Part shown: positions 46,685 to 56,806 of the stretch, one piece after another
Position numbering within the stretch: the stretch's first letter is position 1
Layout: every line of letters starts with the position of its first letter
Source of the DNA: Diogma glabrata
Taxonomy: Eukaryota; Arthropoda; Insecta; Diptera; Cylindrotomidae
NCBI GenBank assembly: GCA_963693315.1
Contig: OY856186.1
Span: 134,422,428 to 134,486,427, forward strand
Length of the DNA stretch: 64,000 nt
Direction of reading: 5' to 3'
Position numbers and translations under genes: made by a program
Notes under the pieces: generated by a model
Database searches by the model: none
The model's input: only the letters and a program-made list of their open reading frames with translations
What the model was told of the DNA's origin: nothing

Positions 46685-47189
46685 AATAGTTTATTATACA
46701 CTTTAACCCGTAATCATGTACTGTATAACATCCGTTTATCATGTGGTGTACGAAACATGTGGTAATGTTATATGGATTTCATAATTCCAAAAATTCTTGT
46801 CCATCCTTATATTTTTTGACAGTTTTGTATTAATACTTGTATTCAAAAATATTTTACCACACTTTAAAATGTTTATTATGGTTAATGTCCCCATTTTTAT
46901 ACTTAATTCACAAAATAATTTAAATCAAAAATTTTAGTATTCCATTTAACGACCAGCCATTTCGGCTGTCCGGACCGAAGTGTTCAAATTGTGTTGAAAT
47001 TTAAAATAAACATTTAGTTTTATGTATATTTGACGTTTGCTATTGCGCGGCTTGCTATTAGATTTTTTAACACTCTAATCGCATATAGAATCGCAAAAAG
47101 GGTAAAATGATAAAAAATTAATGATAAAATCGAAATGAAGAAATTTTTAACACTTCACCACTTCACAGTTACAGAATTTGGCTGTTGGT

Positions 47190-47800
47190 CAAGCAAAGGA
47201 AAACCTCGATGATATTTAAATTTCTAGGCTACTGTGTTTTTTCAGTGCAAATACTATCACGTTAAAATCGCACACTACTTTATATAAATAAAAATAACTT
47301 CAACTTAAAAAGATATTACTTATCCTGTGTATTTTATAATCTAAGATTAAATGAAATACAATGACTCCATGTAGTGTATGTTACATAGTTCGTAACATAT
47401 AAATTAAAGTGGCACAATGTTGTTGGTTTTTACCTTGCGCAACAGGTACAATTTAGTAGCCAATTGGAACCCAGTCTAAGAACAAAATACATTAGTAATG
47501 GATTTTAATAATTGATAATTTAATACGTTATACGTGCATTTGATTTGATTTTGATGTATGTTCCTTTATTTAAAAGTTTAATATCTATTTGTAAGTGGCT
47601 TAACTTATGAGTGTTGCGATTACAACTAAATACAATAATTTACAGCGACTTTACAGAGAAAATCTTGAAAAGTTTTTGAACTTTTTTCAAGTTGTTTAGC
47701 GAGAAATAGTATTTATGACCAAATGCTTCAGTGACCGGGGATTTCACGAAACTTGATATGTGCAACAGGTACAACAGACTCATCATCTATTCTTTGTGGC
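47190..47800. other. No gene seen
   Basis: AT-rich, no supported feature; a plus-strand frame at 47731-47970 lies partly over the gene-like segment that reads better on the minus strand. Confidence 0.3.
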
Positions 47801-47804
47801 CAAT

Positions 47805-48260
47805 AAAAGAAAGCAGCTTACTCCAACAAATCATCCATCTTCATTCATCTTTTCTTCTAATGCAAAATAACGCTTATCGTCAAATTTGCAAGCTATACAT
47901 AACACTGCAAATCCACATCATGAGCACTGTCTATTTAAATTTTTGGGTCATATATGTTAAAGACAAGTGAAGGCTTTTATCAGACGATCTTCTCGATAGT
48001 TTTAGTGTTAACAAGAATAGAATTAGGGAAACTTTGTGTTCCATGTTTCAGGTGTAAAATCTATCTCATTCTTCTCCAAAAAGTAGAAGTTGATGTATTT
48101 GATTGATGAGTTGCGAAATTCAAAGAACTCAGCTACATTTGCTATTCGTTTGTCAAAAAGCCTTTGAAGACATTCTCTTCTTGTAAGACGTTTTGGGGTT
48201 CATAAATGGAGGGATTGTACAAGAAGTGCGACTTTAGTGATAGGCTTGTGCTTCATCTTG
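47805..48260 (-). pseudogene. Gene-like fragment A, unknown family
   Basis: Inverted relative of 50885-51215 at roughly 75-80% identity by eye. On the minus strand (from 48260 down) it reads PITKVALLVQSLHL, a stop, TPKRLTRRECLQRLFDKR, ANVAEFFEFRNSSIKYINFY and EKNEIDFTPETWNTKF. After breaks it continues CKFDDKRYFALEEKMNED, a stop and FVGV. The residues FFEF.NSS.K.IN and CK.DDK..FALEEK are kept in both copies, which suggests past selection on a protein. I do not recognise the family. Confidence 0.4.
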
Positions 48261-49026
48261 TATTAAAAAAGAAATTTTTTCCCGAAAATCTAATGATACA
48301 ACAGTTGTGTCAACCATACGATTTTTTTTCATGTTTTGAAAGAATGAAGATTAGACTTTGCTATGAAACTATGTGAAATTAATTTGTCCACCTCGTCTGT
48401 GGGAATATAGATGAACTCTTCAAGTGAAACAGTATATTTTTCCAGCTATGAACGATTAGTTGTGACACTGCCCAAACGCAGTAGTTTCAACTGGATCATA
48501 ATTATCAAATTTTTACTCCAAGAAGTCGATGATGGTGTGCTTTGATGAGCATTTGGGGCAATACCTCAAAGTACAATTTATATTTTCTTTGTCACACACC
48601 AGCAGCCAAATTCTGTAACTGTGAAGTGGTGAAGTGTTAAAAATTTCTTCATTTCGATTTTATCATCAATTTTTTATCATTTTACCGTTTTTGCGATTCT
48701 ATATGCGATTTGAGTGTTAAAAAATCTAATAACAAGCCCCGCACTGTCAAATGTCAAAAATACATAAAATTAAATTTTTGTTTTAACTTTTAACACAATT
48801 GAAACGTAAATTCTTACAAATTTAAATATATATATAAATATTTTAGAAATTAAATTTGAAAAACTAATCTGTTTTTTATTTAGATATGCAAATTTTAAAA
48901 ATCCAATCGCATTGACGTTATGGTGTTTTTTGACATAATCTCAATAACAACAGAAGAAACGATTTCATTTTATTGCCAAATAAAATGTCAGTGTTAACTT
49001 TATGACTTTTAGACTTCACTCACTTA

Positions 49027-50420
49027 GGGCAGTTGTTTCATCTCCGATTAAATCAACGGTTTGGTTAAATCTCTGATAACCGGTGAAAAATTAAAAACTA
49101 GTTGTTTCATGTAAAGTTAAGGTGATCTCTGATTAAATATTTAACTTAACCGTTACCGACCAAAAATGGCTAATCAACTATTTAACCATTGATTATCTGT
49201 CATTATAATATATCTGTCAAACTGTAATTTTTATCTCGGTGGCTTTGTGAAATAAATAATTGTGCGCGAATTTTATTAAATAAATAAATTCAAAATGTTT
49301 GATTCAATATATAATATTAGTTGTTCTGATTCTTCTGACGATAAAGAAATAATTAACTATGTGACATCAAGGAAAAAGAAAACCTTCCGATCAAGAGAAG
49401 ATTTTTTTAGTTGGGATGATATAGATTTCGAAGCCAGGTTTCGGATGTCAAAAGAAACAATTTTTTGGCTTACAGAACTAATTAAGCCAAAGATAAAAAC
49501 TATATCAACAAAGTAAGTTCTATATTTAAAGAATACATTCATACTTTTAATTAAATTAAATGATAAATTTTCTTAGAGATCGAGCTGTTAGTCCACTGGA
49601 TCAAGTATTGTTAACAATGCACTTTTTTGCAATTGGAACAATACAGCAATGTACAGGAGATTTATATGGGCTACACAAATCTACTGTATGTAGAATCACA
49701 AAGAAGGTAACAAGAGCTATTGCCCAACTACGTCCATTATTCATTAAAATGCCAGATAGAGTAGAAAAACAACAAAAATGCTCATATGATTTTTATAAAA
49801 TGGCCCGATTTCCGAACGTGATTGGTGCAATTGATTGTACTCATGTTCCAATAATATCGCCAGGTATAAAAGAATTTTTAGTAGCCAATTACAAATTAAA
49901 GATTGTTTTTATTTCTATAGGTGGGGAAAATGCTGAGTTTTATAGGAATCGCAAAGATATATTATCTGTTAACGTTCAAGCCGTTGTAAATGCAGACATG
50001 TCATTTATGGATGTTGTAGCTAGATGGCCAGGTTCTAGCCACGATAGCACTATATTTAATAATAGTCGATTAAAATGCTAAAATGTTAAAATTAAAATGT
50101 AAAATGTAAAATGTTAAAATTAAACGCTAATTCTATAACAAAAATCGAATTTGTAATGGCAGTTTTATTACTTTTGTTGTAACAATAAAATAAAATTTAA
50201 ATTTCAAGCTATTTTGTTTTTAATTTCACGCCATCTTTTATTGTACACTTTAAATAAAATTTCATTTTATGTTCTAAAAAATTAATCACTGATTAATTTT
50301 AACCATTGTCAATTTTTGGATGAAACAACCGATTTCATTTTTAACCAGTGATTAAATTTAATCATTGATTAAACTAACTTCTGATTAAGAAAAAATAACC
50401 GTAGATGAAACAACCGGCCC
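49027..50420 (+). mobile_element. PIF/Harbinger transposon
   Basis: Inverted ends GGGC.GTTGTTTCATCT (49027; right end 50420), flanked by TTA on both sides (49024-49026, 50421-50423), the typical TWA target of PIF/Harbinger. Subterminal zones on both sides carry variants of CTGATTAAAT/TTAATCA. The element encodes a spliced but truncated transposase and no second (Myb-like) ORF. Confidence 0.9.
49295..50081 (+). CDS. Harbinger transposase (HARBI1-like), C-terminally truncated
   Basis: A DDE nuclease that would excise and insert the element. Three exons can be read: 49295-49512, 49577-49863 and 49921-50081, with introns of 64 nt (GTAAGT...TTAG) and 57 nt (GTATAA...CTATAG). The second intron is open and divisible by three, so it hides inside the long frame; splicing it restores the family block SPGGENAE. 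Exon 1 gives the N-terminal helical part (FEARFRMSKETIFWL). Exon 2 has DQVLLTMHFFAIGTIQ, GLHKSTVCRITKK and the first catalytic Asp in VIGAIDCTHV. Exon 3 has FYRNRKDILSVNVQ and the second Asp in WPGSSHDSTIF. The frame then ends at SRLKC, before the GDSGYP-type segment and the catalytic Glu, followed by short AAAATGT repeats. It is therefore probably inactive. Confidence 0.85.
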
Positions 50421-50494
50421 TTAGATATTTTTGCGGTAAAGTGATAAAAAACTTATCTCTACACCGCTTCACGGTTACAGAATTTGGCTGCAGA

Positions 50495-51430
50495 ACGACA
50501 AGCAGATCGGCCTTGTACGTCTCATTGAAATGTGCAACAGAAAAGGATTACATTTGCTTTAAAAACTTACTTGTTTTTAAGTAACTGTTCGTAAAGCTTT
50601 TGTTTTGCTTACATCTGAATGGTTTTCATATTTCATATTTTGCATAAAATTTTCGGAGGGAGGAAGACAAATATTTTTATCTACTAAATCGTCCAGAGAT
50701 ATTTCAGTTCTTAAATCTAGAATTTCTTACTCACTTTGCCGTAGACCTAAATCTTTTAAGTACTTCACGCCTATTTTAGTTGTCAATATTTTATTATCGC
50801 ATACAGTGCCAGTAAATTCGCCAATGTGACATTTTCTTGCAAATGCATCAGCCATTTTAAAGAAAATTACAGACCAATCACCAATACAGCACAGTTCTTT
50901 GAATTTTGCAACTCATCAAATAAAAACATCAACTTATGGAGAAGAATGAGATAGATTTGACACAGCCGGCAGCGCTTTAAAGTTGTTCACATTGTTTCTG
51001 GAACTCAAAGTTTCCAAAATTTTGTTTCTGTTCTTATACTTATCTGATATTTATCTTCAACACATATGATCCAAAAACTTCAATAGTCAGTGCACATGAT
51101 GTGTAGTTGCAGTGTTAGTAGTTTGCAAATATGACGACAAGTGTTGTTTTTGCATTAGAAGAAAAAGTGAGTGAAGATGAATGATTTGTTGGAGTAGTTT
51201 TGTTCCATCCATTTTACCAGTAATTAAAAAAATGTAAAAAAATCAATTTATAATTTGGCTACTTTAGTACAGCATTCTCTTTAAAATTTACCATATTATT
51301 CCTGCGCAAACATTCACAGGTTTGACTATGAAAAGTTTTTTAGTCAAAAATTACAACTCCAACCATTGTGTTTTCATCGTTATTTTAAAGAACATATGTG
51401 AAGTATTTAAAAAATATATTTTGTTAAGAT
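50495..51430. pseudogene. Gene-like fragment B, unknown family
   Basis: On the plus strand 50885-51215 carries the relative of fragment A: AQFFEFCNSSNKNINLW, CKYDDKCCF and ALEEKVSEDE, with frame changes and a stop before FVGV. On the minus strand 50870-50745 a separate frame reads MADAFARKCHIGEFTG, KILTTKIGVKYLKDLGLRQS and, after a stop, SLDDLVDKNICLPPSEN. Both look like decayed protein. Fragments A and B lie on either side of MITE copy 2 in inverted orientation. Confidence 0.35.
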
Positions 51431-51566
51431 TTGCAGCAGCCGATTTCTGTAACTTTGAAGCGGTGAAGTGTTAAAAATTTCTTCATTTCTTTTCATTTCG
51501 ATTTTATCACCAAATTTTTATCATTTTAACATTTTTTGCGATTCTGTATGTAATTTATATATGACA

Positions 51567-52616
51567 CTAGCAGGACCCGGCGTGCTTTGCTACGCTTATA
51601 TATAAAGTTTGTGCGCAGACATTTTGTTGACGTAGTAGCAATGATTTCCAAAAAGTGGTAATGAGAAATGATAGCATAATTTTTAATTGTACTTTTTAAA
51701 AATATGAATGAAAAATAATCAACACTCTAGCTAAGTTCGGATATATGAAAATTTGGCGATCAAATAAGTTTTCAAGTAAGCAATAAAAAAATTTATATGA
51801 CTTGTTGAATTAGTAAAGGTGTGTCTATATAGAACATTATACAAAACAAAAATAGAATTACAAATTTTCACAGTGCTCATGCATTGTATTTGTTCCCGAC
51901 ACGAAACACACAAAAATCTCTCAAATCACTCACAAAATTTCTCAAAATTTTATTTTTTACACCAAATAGTGTAAAGTTTTGTTTATTACGCTCGCCGCAT
52001 ATTGCCACTATGTCATAAGAAAAAAAATTCGAAAAAACTCGTTATGATAACATTCAATTTCCATTGTGTCATTTTTATTTTTATTAACTTATTTTAATAT
52101 GGAAAGAATTTCAAAATGTCGTTTTAATTCTATTTATTTATTCGAGTACTTGTAAATCGATATAATCGATGTTATCCACTATCTTCACTTAGTTTTAGAA
52201 ATATGTATCACACACAATTGCATACCATCAACATATTTGGTGTAGATAAAACAATTTGATCATGTGCTAAATTCCAATATATGTAATTTTGATATAAAAA
52301 TAAACATAATTATTTGTCAGATCATACTTTTTCAATTTCATTAAATTATGTTCAATGTAAAAAAATTGATCAAAGCAAACCAAATGTATAAAACGATATA
52401 TTTAGATAAAAATAATAAAGGCAAAACCCCTTTTATGTTAATTATAAGAGCCCTGGGGTTTCATTTATCTACATATTATATAGCGTATGTTCATCTTGAA
52501 TAATGTACCTTTCAAATAGTGAAAGAATTTTTCAAATAGGAGCAGTGGTTTTGGAGATTATCAAATACGAACAAACAAACAAACAAATATTAATTTTTAT
52601 ATATATAAAGAAAAGA
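51567..52616 (-). mobile_element. Non-autonomous Helitron
   Basis: On the minus strand it starts A|TCTTTTCTTTATATATATAA at 52616. It ends with a hairpin (GCGT.GC AAA GC.ACGC), then CGGGTCCTG and CTAG|T at 51567. These are the standard Helitron ends, and insertion lies between A and T of the host MITE. Near the 5' end is a run of TTTG repeats. It shares its 3' end with the element ending at 20680. It is 1050 bp with no Rep/helicase. Confidence 0.75.
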
Positions 52617-53030
52617 TTAGTGTTAAAAATATTATAGCAGACGATGCAATAAGTATCAAACGTCATGCATAAAATTTTCTTTGATTGTTGTATTTAATAA
52701 AATTATTATAAAAAATGTTTTATTTATTATTTCCTAAATAAATTATTTCTTGTGAAAAAAAATATAATTGTTGAACGGAATTAATTTTTAATTGGATTAA
52801 ATAATATAAAATATTTGTTCAATTCATGCCGTCAGTTTTGCAAAGACATATTTATGGGCGACGTCGAAAACAACAAGATGTCAAAAAAATTATCATTTTT
52901 GGCGGATAAGACTTATTTTGACTCTTGTGGGGTCATAATTAAGGGTCTAACAAGAAGGAATTTGTTTCTCTATTGTTCAAGAAATACTCATTTATTTTAT
53001 TTTATTTATGTTATATTATATTACTACCCG

Positions 53031-53384
53031 TTATGGGTAAAAAGCGGTTTTAGATAAATTTCCGTAACGACTACGGTAGCAGACATCGATATTTTTACAA
53101 TATTTCTGAACACACTTCTGCATAATTGTTGGTCTATCTATCTCACAAGTGACCGCTTCAATATTGGTTTTGGTCTCTTGCATTGTTTGTGCATATATTA
53201 TAGTTTCATTTTCAAGAAAACATATAGGTGGTACATTACACTTCAAAAATCTAAAACAAAAAACGTTTTGATACTTGAAATGTAAGCCTTGTTGACTGTG
53301 TCTGTATATATGTATATATATTATATAGATATTGTAATACCGAACCACGTTGTAGCTTGTAAGACCTATGTAAATACAAATCAT
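53031..53384 (-). CDS. Possible small two-exon gene, unknown
   Basis: On the minus strand a start at 53384 opens a short exon (to 53341). A 90-nt intron 53340-53251 begins GTATTAC and ends TTTTGTTTTAG, and exon 2 runs 53250-53031 to TAA. The spliced frame is 87 codons and stays in phase. Exon 2 reads FLKCNVPPICFLENETII, QETKTNIEAVTCEIDRP, MQKCVQKYCKNIDVCYRS and ends KTAFYP; six Cys residues suggest a folded extracellular-type domain. The minus strand has AATAAA-like signals further on (52720-52735). The donor is weak, and the start is not certain. It lies in DNA absent from the other MITE copies. An 80-codon plus-strand frame (52815-53057) overlaps its end and is an alternative. Confidence 0.3.
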   Translation of the reverse strand: MICIYIGLTSYNVVRYYNIYIIYIHIYRHSQQGLHFKYQNVFCFRFLKCNVPPICFLENETIIYAQTMQETKTNIEAVTCEIDRPTIMQKCVQKYCKNIDVCYRSRYGNLSKTAFYP

Positions 53385-53714
53385 TTTGAATAAAACAATT
53401 CAAACATCAAATTAACACAAATTTAAGTGTATTCAAATTTATGTACTTTATATTTTCGAAGTTAAATTTGAAAAAAAATTCTTAGGTTATTTAGAACTGA
53501 AATAAACAAATCAAATCACATTGATGTAATTATGTTTTTGACATAATGGCGTTAACAACAAAAGAATCCATTTAATTTTATCACCAAACAAAATTCGGTG
53601 TTAACTTTTCAGTTTTAACACTTCACTTATTAGATGAGAAATCGTATTTTTACGGTGAAGTGATAAAAAACTTATCACTTCACCGCTTCACAGTTACAGA
53701 ATTTGGCTGCAGAG

Positions 53715-55100
53715 CGACATTTCATTTTTCGAAAGAAAACGATCTGTGTATGAATTTGTACGCACAAACGAATCGTAAAACACATTTTACATCCTAGTTA
53801 TCGTGGCTGAAAGTTGAACTTTACATCCGTAAAATAAAATCCCGTTCCTATATGAAATATTAGTATATTTTTCTACTTTACCGTCCTGTAAAATAATCAC
53901 CCGTCAAATATTCATAAAATTAGAACAAACAAATAAATTATTGTATGAAGTTTATAGAGAAAATCATTACATGTTTAGTATGATTTTCAAAATGTCTAGC
54001 GAGTTTAAAAAATTGATTTATACTACAATAAAGTTGTGCAGTTGTGCGTAAAACGTTGTACATACACTCAGTCTGAAAGGAAGATTACGCCCTTGGTTCA
54101 CTAAAAGCCCTCGCTTTGCGTCGGGCTTCAACATGAACCGCTGGCGTAATCTTCTACTTTCAGCCCTCGATATGTAAATAACTGATTTCGAAATCAGAGG
54201 GGGTCAGTCCGGATGCTAGAACAAAAGCTCTTGCGGTAGCGCGGAATCGCTCCATATGAAAATTTGCACTCACACTTTTTTTATTATAGACAAATATATT
54301 TTTCATTTATGAAATTTCAAAAAACTATATGTTTTGTTATAAAAAAACCAAAATGTCCATTTTTTCTTCTTTTCTTTTTATACAGCCGCAGGGAGCGAGA
54401 AATTATTATTTCTGTCGCAATTATTGTACGCAATTATTGTTATTTAAGTTGAACCAAATGAAAAAGTTATGCACGTCTATTGGAAGAAATAACGGTTTTT
54501 GTATGAGAATAAATAAAAAACGATTTGAAAGAAATAGATTTACGCCAAATATTTCACGCTAAATATAAGTTGTGGTGCTCGGTTGAGAACGACGAACAAG
54601 CTTTTTCTTTTTGTATATGATGTTAGAGCCACGAAAATAAAGCTCAAAATGACTGAACAATATTAAAGTTAATTGTAAATAAAAAATAGAGATATAAAAT
54701 AAAAACAAAAAAACTTTGTGATTCGTTATGTGTTATAAGAAAAACTAATGATTTTTCATATAAATTAAATTTCATCAAATGTCATTTTATTTAAGCTTAT
54801 AATATCCTAAATTTCATGAAATGCTCAAAATTTCACTTCTCATCGCTTAATCATAATTGTATGAGAAAAATCAGATGCTAATGATTACATAAGGAAAGAA
54901 GGGTAGAAAACAACATACATTATAATAATTACGTAAAAAACTCTTGCCTCAATTCATCGTTTAACCCGAATATTTGTATTATTCTCAACTGTAACATTTC
55001 ATTTCTAATAATAATGTTTGGATCTAGCGTATTTTTCTTCATCGTCATTATTATTATTTTTCTGTAATGTAAAATCTGACTTTCTTCCTTTTGTAACAAT
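53715..55100. other. Mostly no gene; small repeat pieces
   Basis: It contains the hairpin element at 54073-54163 and, at 54186-54262, a ~70-bp relative of the LINE end at 43380-43440 (TCAGAGGGGGTCAG). Two short frames near 54264-54562 have no recognisable motif. Confidence 0.35.
54073..54163. repeat. Hairpin MITE-like palindrome
   Basis: CTGAAAGGAAGATTACGCC pairs with GGCGTAATCTTCTACTTTCA at the right end. The centre GAAGCCCGACGCAAAGCGAG (reverse sense) pairs with AAAGCCCTCGC. Nearly the whole 91 bp can fold on itself. Confidence 0.6.
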
Positions 55101-55107
55101 CAAGCTA

Positions 55108-55785
55108 TTCTTAAGCAAATTGAAATATAAATTTTAATTTTGGAATCTGCGCTTCAGCTACTGGAAAAAAATGTGTTTTAGTAAAAAAAAGTATAAATTT
55201 AGATAGAAAATAATACTTCGTCATATGAAAATATCATTAAATTGATTGGCATTGAACTAATATCAAATTGAAGAGATTCGAAATAATTTCATTCAATGAA
55301 AAATGGAAAAATTCAATGAAAAAAAAGCGATTTTTTCGGTTTTTTTCAATTTTCCCGCCATTTTTTCCTTTGCAACATACCTTTTTTTACCATTTATCAA
55401 AAGTAGACGTAACAACAAGTAAGTGAGCCAAAACAAAACTCTGTTCTTCTTAAGCAAATTGAAATATAAATTTTAATTTTGGAATCTGCGCTTCAGCTAC
55501 TGGAAAAAAATGTGTTTTAGTAAAAAAAAGTATAAATTTAGATAGAAAATAATACTTCGTCATATGAAAATATCATTAAATTGATTGGCATTGAACTAAT
55601 ATCAAATTGAAGAGATTCGAAATAATTTCATTCAATGAAAAATGGAAAAATTCAATGAAAAAAAAGCGATTTTTTCGGTTTTTTTCAATTTTCCCGCCAT
55701 TTTTTCCTTAGCAACATACCTTTTTTTACCATTTATCAAAAGTAGACGTAACAACGAGTAAGTGAGCCAAAACAAAACTCTGTAG
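55108..55785 (+). repeat. 339-bp tandem duplication, nearly identical units
   Basis: TTCTTAAGCAAATTGAAATA starts units at 55108 and 55447. Only isolated differences are visible (CCTTTGC versus CCTTAGC; CAACAAG versus CAACGAG), so the duplication is recent. Non-coding. Confidence 0.9.
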
Positions 55786-55789
55786 GAGG

Positions 55790-56350
55790 CGTAGTTTTAA
55801 GAGGAATTGCAATTAAATATTAGGTTTTTTTTTTAATTAAATTTAACAACAACGTCTAAATATTTCCCGCCGAAAAAATTACTGCCTTTTTGCAATAAAT
55901 AGAGGTATCTTTTGCCAACGTTTGAGCTTCATAAAATTTTGTTTGTCAAAGAAAAAAAGAAAAAGGAAAAAATCGGTTTTTCGCATTTTTTTCGAAAAAT
56001 TTTGAGGTTAGAGTAAAAATGGTCCGTTGTAGATCTTTTTATTCCCTACAACTTTTACACATAACTCTTTTTGGTAGGATGTACGGTTTAGCCAGAAATC
56101 ATGAAAAACTGTCTTCAACCCCTAAAAAACCCACCCCACTCCCACCCCGGATAGCAGCTGTCGGTTCGATTTATGTTTCCCTCTTTTACAATATCGTGTT
56201 CATTCAACAATATACCGCTGTCGGTTACTGGCCTATGTAAGAGTTTATGTTTTGAAATGTGAATTGTATGTAATTATAAATGAAAATGTCTCATAATTAA
56301 TATTTATTTTTAAAAAGGGAGTAGAAAAGTACAGTCAATCATATTTTGAA
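55790..56350. other. No gene seen
   Basis: A 73-codon frame at 56019-56240 lacks recognisable motifs; no other feature. Confidence 0.3.
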
Positions 56351-56353
56351 AAT

Positions 56354-56431
56354 CATATTTTGAATCTCGCGACCATTACCAATCTCGGCTATCGCCTCGG
56401 TTGGTAAACTATCCTCTCGTTTCAAAATATG
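56354..56431. repeat. Short palindromic element
   Basis: CATATTTTGAA pairs with TTCAAAATATG, and the centre ACCAATCTCGGCTATCGCCT pairs partly with CGGTTGGTAA. Similar CTCGGCTA.CGCCTCG cores occur at 14418 and, loosely, at 54108. Confidence 0.55.
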
Positions 56432-56806
56432 TTGTTTTCGGCATCGTTGAAGAATATCCTATTTAAGTTTTGCAAGGTGTATATCAAAAGCCTTACTTTT
56501 ATTGAAGTTTTATTTAAATGTTTTAGTTGAGTTTCTTTGAGTTGATATTAGCTACAAAAAAACATCAAAAATGTAAATTTTAGTTCGTGAAAATGGTGCA
56601 GTTTACTGTTTAATAGTCAAAACTCTCTACAAAAAGAAGTGATATCCTGTATCAAGCAGAAATGAGTGTAAAACAAAACATTTTCAAATAATTAAGTGCT
56701 CTACATAATTCGAAATATGTACTTTTTTTGTCATTCCGATTAGAGGTTAGAATAAAACAACTTCAACAAACTGCGTATTAAAATAAAAGTTTCTAGTAAA
56801 ATTTCC

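Larger units (their letters stand above)
44707..46981 (-). mobile_element. Poly-A retro-insertion carrying satellite DNA
   Basis: The insert is flanked by GTTCAAATTGTGTT at 44693-44706 and 46982-46995. A T run begins at the left border, so the element sits on the minus strand with a poly-A tail. Just upstream of the tail (minus sense) are AATAAATAATTT signals and the end of a coding frame (44790-44963). Most of the rest is a two-unit 664-bp tandem repeat. The target duplication and tail indicate LINE-mediated insertion; the element family is unknown. Confidence 0.65.
44407..47184 (-). mobile_element. CAGCC MITE copy 1, split by a retro-insertion
   Basis: Inverted ends CAGCCAAATTCTGTAAC...CTTCAC at 44407 and 47184, flanked by CTG and TTG, a 3-bp duplication with one change. 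Without the insert at 44707-46981 it is about 490 bp, like the two other copies. Its orientation is opposite to copies 2 and 3. Confidence 0.8.
48603..50490 (+). mobile_element. CAGCC MITE copy 2, split by a Harbinger element
   Basis: Ends CAGCCAAATTCTGTAAC and its inverse at 48603 and 50490, flanked by CAG on both sides (48600-48602, 50491-50493). Removing the Harbinger insert leaves about 490 bp, the cleanest copy of the family in the window. Confidence 0.85.
51437..53709 (+). mobile_element. CAGCC MITE copy 3, with Helitron and gene-like insert
   Basis: Ends CAGCCGATTTCTGTAAC and CAGAATTTGGCTG (inverted), flanked by CAG (51434-51436, 53710-53712). Compared with copy 2 it has a Helitron at 51567-52616 and an extra ~0.7 kb between about 52676 and 53395. 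The remaining DNA is about 0.5 kb. Confidence 0.8.
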
